Part shown: positions 52,832-60,570 of the stretch, piece after piece
Layout of the letters: every line of letters starts with the position of its first letter
Position numbering within the stretch: the stretch's first letter is position 1
Source: Culturomica massiliensis
GTDB taxonomy: Bacteria > Bacteroidota > Bacteroidia > Bacteroidales > Marinifilaceae
Assembly: GCF_900091655.1 (NCBI RefSeq)
Contig: NZ_LT594621.1
Span: 3,563,052 to 3,627,051, forward strand
Direction: 5' to 3'
DNA length: 64,000 nt
Notes under the pieces: generated by a model
Seen by the model: only the letters and a program-made list of their open reading frames with translations
Databases searched by the model: none
What the model was told of the DNA's origin: nothing
Program-made: the position numbers and the translations under genes

Positions 52832-55828
52832 ATGTCTAACTTAAAATTAAAATGTATGAGAAAATTAATCGGACTGTTTGTCCTTCTCACGTTATGGGGA
52901 GTGCAGATATGTTTTGCGCAGACGCGTGAAGTGACCGGTACGGTGGTCGACAAAAGTGACAAGTCGCCGCTACCCGGTGTGTCTGTAATTATTAAAAACA
53001 ATCGGGCCGTTGGGACTGCGACTAACATCAATGGTAAGTATTCAATTAAAGTAAATGAGAATGATGTTTTGATTTTCACTTTTGTGGGGATGAAGGATCA
53101 GGAGATTGCAGTTGCAGGTAAGAATGTTATCGATGTTGAGTTGGTTCCGGCAACAGAGTCCTTGGAGGAAGTGGTGGTAGTTGGGTATGGAACGGTGCGT
53201 AGAGAAGCCAAGACCGGTTCTATTACTTCCGTCGGGGGAGAAAAATTGGCCGAAGTACCTGTTATTTCTGTTGATAAGATGTTGGCAGGTAAAATGGCAG
53301 GTGTGATGATTACCACTAATTCAGGGCAACCGGGAGCCAGCTCTCAGATTCGAATCCGGGGTACGAGCTCAATTAATGCCGGTAACGAACCGTTATATGT
53401 GGTCGATGGAATTCCGATTGAAAGTGGGGATCAGAGCGTGATGAACAATACCAGTAATGCTATTGCTGCTTTTAATCCGAACGATATCGAATCGATTACG
53501 GTGCTAAAAGATGCCGCCGCTGCTTCTATTTATGGTTCCCGTGCTTCCAATGGTGTTATTTTGATTACGACAAAGGCAGGTAAAGAAGGAAAAAGTCAGT
53601 TTACAGCCCGGGCCAAATACGGTGTGTCCTGGTTGGCGAATGACAATAACTTCCGGGTGATGAGCGGTGCAGAATTGTTAGATTATCAGCGTACGGCAGC
53701 TATTAACGCCGGAGTAGATCCGGATGATCCTACCGGTACTTATTATCGTCCGTATGAGTTGTTGAACCGTCCGCAAACCAATTGGATGGATCATTTTTCA
53801 CGCTTGGGTAATATGCAGGAATATGAAGTTACGGCTCAGGGAGGATCTGCTAAGACGAAATTTTACAGTTCGCTTTCATACCAAAAAAATGAAGGTGTTT
53901 TCTATGGTATCGAATACGATAAGCTGACTGCCCGTGTGAATGTCGATCAGAAGCTGCATGAAAAGTTGGATTTTGGCGCCCGTATCAATGTCGCTTATAT
54001 AAAGAGCAGTGATGTGGCCATGCAAAGTCTGTATTATGTAAATCCGGCCTGGGCGGGCTTACAGATTTTACCCTGGACTCCGGCTTATGATGCAAACGGG
54101 GATCACAATGTGAATATTTCTGAGAACTCGAACAGTAATCCAAGGGCAACGGCTAAATACGATGATAACTGGGAAAAGCAATACCGGTTTATCGGGAATA
54201 TGTATCTGGAATGGAAACCGATAAAAGGCTTGAGTGTAAAAACGACGAATGCTGCGGAACTGACTTTCGGTGAAGGGCGTTCTTATCAATCTTTGCATAC
54301 GAATGCTTCTGCCCGTTTGTGGACCTCACATGTAAAGTATCAGACTCTGACGACTTCCAATACGATTACTTATAATAATACATTCGGAGACCATTCGCTG
54401 CGTGTATTGGCCGGTCAGGAAGCGATGAAGAGGGATTACAATATGGAACAATGGAAATCTTATGATGTAGATCCGAACATCCCTTATCCACCTACATCTA
54501 CAGATGCGAAAGACGGTCTTTATGATTATGGAATGAATACGCGGTCGTTGATGTCTTTCTTCGGTATTCTGGATTATAGTTATGCTTCCCGGTATTATTT
54601 ACAGGCTTCTTTGCGTTATGACGGGAGTTCTCTTTTTGCCGAAGGTAATCAATGGGGTATGTTCTGGTCTGTGGGTGGTTCCTGGAATATGCATAATGAA
54701 AAATTTATGGAAAACACAGCCTATCTGGATGTGTTGAAACTGCGTCTCAGCTACGGTGTAAACGGTAATAACGATATCTCAGCTTATAGACAGTACGGTG
54801 TATACGGTTCGACAACGATAAACGGAACAACCGGTATGTTACCGAGTTCCCCGGCAAACAATGAATTATCCTGGGAAAAGAATAAATCCTGGAACCTGGG
54901 TGTGGATTTCGGTTTTTTTAATCGTTTTTCCGGCAGTATCGATTTGTATAAACGTAATACGACCGATATGTTGTTGAACAGGCCGGTATCGGGAACGACC
55001 GGTTTTACTTCCAACCTGAAAAATGTCGGAGAATTGGAGAATAAAGGTATTGAATTCCAAATCGAAGGAACGGTTTTGAAATCGGGAGATTTCAATTGGG
55101 ATTTAGGATTTAATATCGCTTTCAACAAATCGAAAGTGATCAGCCTGGACGGCGATCAAATGATTAATCACAGTTCGGTATTGAAATATATTAAAGGAGA
55201 GAGATTATTTACTTTTTATTTGAAAGATTACTACGGTGTAAATCCTGTAAACGGAGAAGCTTTGTGGAGAGATGAGCAGGGCTTACTTACCAATAACTAT
55301 GACGATGCCCGTTATGTGTATGCCGGTAGTCCGGAGCCCAAGTATACCGGAGGTTTCAATACTACTTTTTCCTGGAAAGGATTAGCATTGAGTGCATTCT
55401 TTGAAATGAAGGGGGGAAATAAGGTGATGCTGATCAATGAAAATTATTATTTGCAATCGGACGGTTCGCAGATGGGAACCAATCAGTTTGCCAGCGCTAC
55501 CAACTATTGGAAGAAACCGGGTGATACCGGCTGTAATCCGAAGCCCATTGCCGGTAACAGTACGAAATCCAATGAAGCTTATTCGACACGTTGGATTGAA
55601 AAAGGGGATTATTTGAGGATAAAAGACGTTACCTTGTCTTACACATTGCCTGCCCATATTATCAAACCGGTGGGGATTTCAAATGTTAAATTCTATGTCA
55701 GTGCATTGAATTTGTATACGTTCCACGATGTGAATTTCTTTGATCCGGAACGGGGTGTTGACGGTGTCGGAGCCGGTATCCATCCGATGACCAAAACTTT
55801 TGTAGGAGGTATTGAAATAGCATTCTAA
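52832..55828 (+). CDS. SusC/RagA-family TonB-dependent transporter, cassette E
   Basis: The 998-residue transporter has the universal start block, then a slightly different signal peptide (LLTLWGVQICFAQ). Its CarboxypepD_reg-like domain is nearly the same as that of cassette A (SPLPGVSVIIKNNRAVGTAT), after which the plug (VVDGIPIESGDQSV, VLKDAAAASIYGSRASNGVILITTK) and barrel (ending GGIEIAF) diverge fully. This fits exchange of the region downstream of a shared N-terminus. Confidence 0.94.
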   Translation: MSNLKLKCMRKLIGLFVLLTLWGVQICFAQTREVTGTVVDKSDKSPLPGVSVIIKNNRAVGTATNINGKYSIKVNENDVLIFTFVGMKDQEIAVAGKNVIDVELVPATESLEEVVVVGYGTVRREAKTGSITSVGGEKLAEVPVISVDKMLAGKMAGVMITTNSGQPGASSQIRIRGTSSINAGNEPLYVVDGIPIESGDQSVMNNTSNAIAAFNPNDIESITVLKDAAAASIYGSRASNGVILITTKAGKEGKSQFTARAKYGVSWLANDNNFRVMSGAELLDYQRTAAINAGVDPDDPTGTYYRPYELLNRPQTNWMDHFSRLGNMQEYEVTAQGGSAKTKFYSSLSYQKNEGVFYGIEYDKLTARVNVDQKLHEKLDFGARINVAYIKSSDVAMQSLYYVNPAWAGLQILPWTPAYDANGDHNVNISENSNSNPRATAKYDDNWEKQYRFIGNMYLEWKPIKGLSVKTTNAAELTFGEGRSYQSLHTNASARLWTSHVKYQTLTTSNTITYNNTFGDHSLRVLAGQEAMKRDYNMEQWKSYDVDPNIPYPPTSTDAKDGLYDYGMNTRSLMSFFGILDYSYASRYYLQASLRYDGSSLFAEGNQWGMFWSVGGSWNMHNEKFMENTAYLDVLKLRLSYGVNGNNDISAYRQYGVYGSTTINGTTGMLPSSPANNELSWEKNKSWNLGVDFGFFNRFSGSIDLYKRNTTDMLLNRPVSGTTGFTSNLKNVGELENKGIEFQIEGTVLKSGDFNWDLGFNIAFNKSKVISLDGDQMINHSSVLKYIKGERLFTFYLKDYYGVNPVNGEALWRDEQGLLTNNYDDARYVYAGSPEPKYTGGFNTTFSWKGLALSAFFEMKGGNKVMLINENYYLQSDGSQMGTNQFASATNYWKKPGDTGCNPKPIAGNSTKSNEAYSTRWIEKGDYLRIKDVTLSYTLPAHIIKPVGISNVKFYVSALNLYTFHDVNFFDPERGVDGVGAGIHPMTKTFVGGIEIAF

Positions 55829-55848
55829 CGATGATAAAAGAGAAAAAT

Positions 55849-57267
55849 ATGAAAAAGTCATTATTCTATATATTATTTGCGGCTACGGCACTTTGCGGAT
55901 GCGAGGGTTTCCTGACGGAGGAGCCGAAGCTGACTCAAAGTAACGAGCTGACACTTTCAAACTATGACGGTTTGAATAAAGCGACTGCCGGGGCTTATTC
56001 TCCCTTATATGCACAATCCTGGTACGGAGCTCAATTCAATCTTTCCGCCGATCTCCGGGGAGGGAATGCCAAGCGTTCTACCAATGCAGATTTTGAATCC
56101 GGACGTTATAAAAATGAATATTTCTGGAATTTCAGTCCGAGTTCAACTTCCGGATTGTGGAATTATGCCTATTATGTTATTTCAGCGGCGAATAACGTTA
56201 TCGATAATCTGGACGGGAAAGATGTCGGAGGTATCACAAAACAGGATCTCGATAATCTGAAAGCAGAATGTTTGTTTTTACGGGCGTTAGGGCATTTCGA
56301 TCTGGTTCGTGTTTATGCACAACCTTATTCCCGTAACCCGGAAACGGATTTGGGTGTACCTTATATAAAGCATACGGTATCCGGTGTTAAACCTGCCCGT
56401 GATAAAGTAAACGTGGTATATGAATCTATCATTGAAGATTTGTTGGAGGCGGAAAGGATCATGGCGGATAAATATGTGCGTTCGGGCGTTACCGATCCGA
56501 AAGGCACTGTAACAAAACCTGCCATACAAGCTCTGTTGTCCCGGGTTTATTTGTATATGGGTAACTGGCAAAAGGCTGCCGATTATGCCACGCTGGTAAT
56601 AAAAAACGCCGGTTATTCCCTGTGGGAAAAAGACGAGTATAAATCTGTATGGGGAGAGGATGTAACCAAAGGCGGTGAAATTATTTTCTGTATAAACGGT
56701 AATAATGGTAACTCTTATTATCCCGGTTTTGAAGAAATTTCATGGATTGTCAATCCGGAAGGATATGCGGATGTGGTTTCGACTTCTGATTTACGTGATT
56801 TGTATGAAGATGACGATGTACGCGGTAAATTGTTTATATCTCATGAAAATGCACAGGATCATTTCTGGACATTGAAATATCCGGGTAAGGGCTTGTCTTC
56901 TCCCGATGCAAATAATATCGTCGTATTACGGCTTTCTGAAATGTATTTGAATCGCGCTGAAGCGATCTATAAGGGGGCTACGATTACAGGTGTTACGGCG
57001 CTTGATGATCTGAACGCCATTGCAGAGATAAGAGGCGCTTCTCCCTACGATACCCCGGATGCTGAAAAAATTTTCAACGAAAGAAGAAAAGAACTGGCTT
57101 TCGAAGGTCACATCGTGTTTGACTATGCACGTCTGAAAAAAAGCCTGACCCGGGTGGATTATGACGGAACGGACAACAAGACGATCAATTTCCCGGACAA
57201 TAAGTGGGCGATGCCGATTCCGAAAGGGGAATGCGATGCTAACCCGAATATGGTACAGAATCCCTGA
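55849..57267 (+). CDS. SusD/RagB-family lipoprotein, cassette E
   Basis: The protein has about 472 residues from the ATG at 55849 (an ATG at 55831, 2 bp after susC, is the alternative). Lipobox ALCGC is followed by EGFLTEEPKLTQSNELTL. Late motifs RLSEMYLNRAEAIYKG and NERRKELAFEGHIVFDYARLKK are present. Confidence 0.93.
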   Translation: MKKSLFYILFAATALCGCEGFLTEEPKLTQSNELTLSNYDGLNKATAGAYSPLYAQSWYGAQFNLSADLRGGNAKRSTNADFESGRYKNEYFWNFSPSSTSGLWNYAYYVISAANNVIDNLDGKDVGGITKQDLDNLKAECLFLRALGHFDLVRVYAQPYSRNPETDLGVPYIKHTVSGVKPARDKVNVVYESIIEDLLEAERIMADKYVRSGVTDPKGTVTKPAIQALLSRVYLYMGNWQKAADYATLVIKNAGYSLWEKDEYKSVWGEDVTKGGEIIFCINGNNGNSYYPGFEEISWIVNPEGYADVVSTSDLRDLYEDDDVRGKLFISHENAQDHFWTLKYPGKGLSSPDANNIVVLRLSEMYLNRAEAIYKGATITGVTALDDLNAIAEIRGASPYDTPDAEKIFNERRKELAFEGHIVFDYARLKKSLTRVDYDGTDNKTINFPDNKWAMPIPKGECDANPNMVQNP

Positions 57268-57291
57268 TTAACGTTTTAAAATCTGAACATT

Positions 57292-58161
57292 ATGAAATTA
57301 TTAAATTATATTTTTACCATGATGATTGCATCCTTATTACTGAGCGGATGTGATTTGAATGAGAGTCCTAAATTCAGCGATGGAGATGCTTTTGTCGGTT
57401 TCAGCGGCTCTTCGCTGGATGTCGCCGAAAATAAAGGAACCTTATCTATTCCTGTTACCTTATCTTCTTTAGGCGGTCTTTCTTCCGTCGTAACCTATAC
57501 GGTAAAAGACGGGACAGCCAAAGAGGGAACAAATTTCAACGTGAACGGAACTGGAACGCTTTCTTTTACCAAAGAAAATCCGGTACAAAACATTGAAATC
57601 GAGGTGATAAACAACGATGCTTATACCGGTGACCTGGTATTTACAATTGAATTGGCTAATGCCGGAAATGTCAATATGGGAAGTATTTCTAAATGTGAAG
57701 TTACCATTTTGGATAAAGATCATCCGTTGAGTTTCATTTTAGGGACATTTGCGGCTGTCGGAGAAAGTAATTTCGGAGGAGGTTTGGCATGGGACGTTTC
57801 CATTGCTAAAGACGCCGATGATATCACCAAAGTTTGGATCACCAATTTGGTGCCCGGAGGTTCCAGTGTTAAAAATCCGGTGTATGGAGTTGTCAATGAA
57901 GAAAAAACACAACTGATTATTCCGATTAAACAAACGTTGATGGAGCATGCTTCTTATGATGCCGTCCTTTTGGAAGGATATTACGGTGGAGACGAGAGCC
58001 GGATCCCAAGTGGAGGAAAATTAACCGTCGATATTGCAGCAGACGGAACGTTGACCTTTCAGGATATATTCGGAGCATTGGTCTATAATGATTTAGGTTC
58101 TAATGATACGGCCGGTTGGTTTGAATTGGTATTAGCCGGAGCTAAGATGACTAAAAAGTAA
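57292..58161 (+). CDS. Calx-beta-like surface lipoprotein, cassette E (first)
   Basis: The 289-residue predicted lipoprotein has lipobox LLSGC. The N-terminal Calx-beta domain (VAENKGTLSIPVTLSSLGG, KEGTNFNVNGTGTLSF) is followed by a C-terminal beta domain with GGLAWDVSIAKDADDITK and GVVNEEKTQLIIP. The latter half is related to the end of the next protein (58192), so the two may bind related ligands. Confidence 0.82.
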   Translation: MKLLNYIFTMMIASLLLSGCDLNESPKFSDGDAFVGFSGSSLDVAENKGTLSIPVTLSSLGGLSSVVTYTVKDGTAKEGTNFNVNGTGTLSFTKENPVQNIEIEVINNDAYTGDLVFTIELANAGNVNMGSISKCEVTILDKDHPLSFILGTFAAVGESNFGGGLAWDVSIAKDADDITKVWITNLVPGGSSVKNPVYGVVNEEKTQLIIPIKQTLMEHASYDAVLLEGYYGGDESRIPSGGKLTVDIAADGTLTFQDIFGALVYNDLGSNDTAGWFELVLAGAKMTKK

Positions 58162-58191
58162 TTGATTGTCATATAATTAAAAAGATTGATT

Positions 58192-59805
58192 ATGAAAAAA
58201 CTGATATATGGATTTCTGGCAGCGACAGCCTTGTTGTTTAGCTGTACGGATTTTGAGTCTTACAATTCCATTCCGATGGAAGAGGGACCTGCGATGGCGA
58301 TTACGCTGGATGCGGCAGCCGACAGTTCTTTTACTGTGACATTTGCTCCCGCGGCAGCGGCGAGTTATTATTCTTTCTTTATCGAAACGAGTGATGAAGT
58401 TAAAGAATACAGTGCTTCGAATATATTGAAGTGTGTTTATAAGGATAAAGGTGTAGCTAAGACGGTCAACTATAAAGATGAGCAAAGTTATACTTTAAAA
58501 ATGGCGGCAATGCCGAACACGGCTTATCAGATATATGCCGTAGCTGCCAGCGAACAAGGTATGGTGGGTAAGGTGGCACAGTTCAGTGTGACAACGACCG
58601 ACGGTTTGCGTCCTTCCCCGCTAACTTTTAAAGCAGGGGCATCTTCTGTGGCTGTGACTTTCTCTGAAAAGTTACAGAGAGGCGAAGGTAAAGTGTATGC
58701 TACCGTTTATGCTATTAATGCTTTGAATGAAGAGCCCGTTGAGTTCGAAATGCCGGATAGTACGATTGTAATTAAGGGGGCGGATGTTACGTTTACAACA
58801 CCGGAAGTCCATGCCGGGGCTAATGTTTGTATTACCTGGGATGAGGGTGCGTTTACTGATTTGAAAGGCAATCTGAGCGGGGCTTTTACAAATAAAGGCT
58901 ATGATGCGGCGACTAAAAAATTCAAAGGTATAAGCTACCGGATGGCAACAGAAACGATCGGTTTGGTTTCTGCCAGTGATACTATAACTTATTATACAGA
59001 CTGGGAAAATTTGGAAATGACATTCTTTTCTAAGGCGACTCTTGTGAAGGTCGGTGACAATTGTAAAATTCAACTTCGTTACAATGAAGAGGGCCGGAGT
59101 ACCTTGATTGATTTGAAATACAGGCAGCATTTCGGATTTGCCGATGATACGACACTGATTGTCGGGCTTCCTGAGGAACCTGATTTTAATGTTTCTATCG
59201 ACGTTATTATTGCTGAAAAATCTTTTCAGGATAAATACGGTAATGAAACGAAAGGTTTAACCTTGGATGGTAAATATATTCGTTTTTTGGAAAGTACGGG
59301 TATTGAAGGTGTATATCATGCATCTGCCAAATCTTATTTTGCCAATAGAGGCTCTTTTGATTGGGATATTATAGTCAAAAGAGATGCCGATGATCCGAAA
59401 AAAGTGTGGGTTAGTAATTTAGAACCTTATTTTTTAAGCGGTGGAGTTAGTGCTCCCAGAGGCAATTATTTTTATGGGATGTTAAATGCCGACGAAACAC
59501 AAATTGTACTTCCTGCGGCACAACGGGTTGGTTATGGTGATGTTGTTGTGTTTGGATTCTCAAAAGCAGACCCGGATGACCCGGATGCAATGATGAATGT
59601 GGATATGATTATGGATGTACAAGAGAACGGTTGGTTGAATATGCCGAATGCCTGGGGTGCTTTTGAGGGGGATAGATTCTATAATTTATTTTATGGAGAT
59701 ATTACTTTTATAAAAACCAGTAACAGTGTTCCTGCTGCGATCTCTGCAAAAGCTGTTCGTTATAAAATTGATACTCGTCCATTGCAGTTGGCTCCCAAAA
59801 AGTAA
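58192..59805 (+). CDS. Multi-domain surface lipoprotein, cassette E (second)
   Basis: The protein has about 537 residues from the ATG at 58192, with lipobox LLFSC. The order appears to be a fibronectin-III-like domain (about 25-135), an Ig-like domain (about 140-250), a middle beta domain, and a C-terminal domain (about 365-520) with SFDWDIIVKRDADDPKK and GMLNADETQIVLP, which resembles the C-terminal half of the preceding lipoprotein. Only cassette E has this second lipoprotein. It is likely an elongated surface binding protein. Confidence 0.78.
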   Translation: MKKLIYGFLAATALLFSCTDFESYNSIPMEEGPAMAITLDAAADSSFTVTFAPAAAASYYSFFIETSDEVKEYSASNILKCVYKDKGVAKTVNYKDEQSYTLKMAAMPNTAYQIYAVAASEQGMVGKVAQFSVTTTDGLRPSPLTFKAGASSVAVTFSEKLQRGEGKVYATVYAINALNEEPVEFEMPDSTIVIKGADVTFTTPEVHAGANVCITWDEGAFTDLKGNLSGAFTNKGYDAATKKFKGISYRMATETIGLVSASDTITYYTDWENLEMTFFSKATLVKVGDNCKIQLRYNEEGRSTLIDLKYRQHFGFADDTTLIVGLPEEPDFNVSIDVIIAEKSFQDKYGNETKGLTLDGKYIRFLESTGIEGVYHASAKSYFANRGSFDWDIIVKRDADDPKKVWVSNLEPYFLSGGVSAPRGNYFYGMLNADETQIVLPAAQRVGYGDVVVFGFSKADPDDPDAMMNVDMIMDVQENGWLNMPNAWGAFEGDRFYNLFYGDITFIKTSNSVPAAISAKAVRYKIDTRPLQLAPKK

Positions 59806-59849
59806 GTATGAACGAGATACGTCCATATTTTGAATATTAACACATGAAG

Positions 59850-59879
59850 AGAGGGAGACCCGTGGGTTTCCCTCTTTTT
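59850..59879 (+). terminator. Hairpin between lipoprotein and small gene, cassette E
   Basis: A 12-bp stem (59850-59861 with 59864-59875, one G-U pair) is followed by Ts. It holds the same position as in the other cassettes with unrelated sequence. Confidence 0.78.
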
Positions 59880-59896
59880 GGCTAAATCTGAATATT

Positions 59897-60568
59897 ATGA
59901 AAAGATTATTGTTTTTTTTGTGTTTGGGTATATCTTGTTTGGTGTCTGCACAGGAATATACAACTAATTGGCCTTATCTTTTTTCTGAATTCCAACCGGG
60001 AACGGTATTTTATAAGGATGGAGGGAAGAGTGCCTTGCAATTGAATATCCATTTATTAAAATCTCATTTACACTTTTTGAAAGGAGAACAAATTATGGAA
60101 GCAGAGCCGGGTAAAATTGACCGGGTTGAAATTAATGGAGTAAATTATCTGGAAATCGATGGGCGAATCATTCGTTTACTGAAAGCCAAAAAGGGCGGTT
60201 TTGTCGGAGAACTGGTGTTGGGAGATTTTGAAAGTTTGCTTGATAACAGCGGGGCTTATGGTGCTTCTTCCAATACTCAATCTGTACAAAAAATGTCTTC
60301 TTTGGAAATCGGTGGGATTAGTAATATGAACCATATGTTTTTAAAAGAAAGCAAGGATGGAGGGAAGGCACTCTCCGCTATTCGGGAGTATGTGCTTATT
60401 GTAAAGGGTGAATGTTATCCGGCTTCCAAAAAAGATATTGAGAAAAAATTATCCACAGAACGACAGCAGGCCTTTAAAAATTTTCTGAAAAAGCATAAAA
60501 TAAAATGGAAAAATCCGGACAGTCTGTATGAGCTGCTGGATTTTTTTAAAGACGAAATGCCACAATAG
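59897..60568 (+). CDS. Small secreted protein, unknown family, cassette E
   Basis: The 223-residue protein has signal peptide MKRLLFFLCLGISCLVSAQ. It shares the overall plan with the B and D copies (FSEFQPGTVFYKDGG near the N-terminus, a Lys-rich helical C-terminus ending LLDFFKDEM), but identity is low. The protease gene starts 2 bp after its stop, so the pair is tightly coupled. No enzyme motif is visible. Confidence 0.72.
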   Translation: MKRLLFFLCLGISCLVSAQEYTTNWPYLFSEFQPGTVFYKDGGKSALQLNIHLLKSHLHFLKGEQIMEAEPGKIDRVEINGVNYLEIDGRIIRLLKAKKGGFVGELVLGDFESLLDNSGAYGASSNTQSVQKMSSLEIGGISNMNHMFLKESKDGGKALSAIREYVLIVKGECYPASKKDIEKKLSTERQQAFKNFLKKHKIKWKNPDSLYELLDFFKDEMPQ

Positions 60569-60570
60569 TT

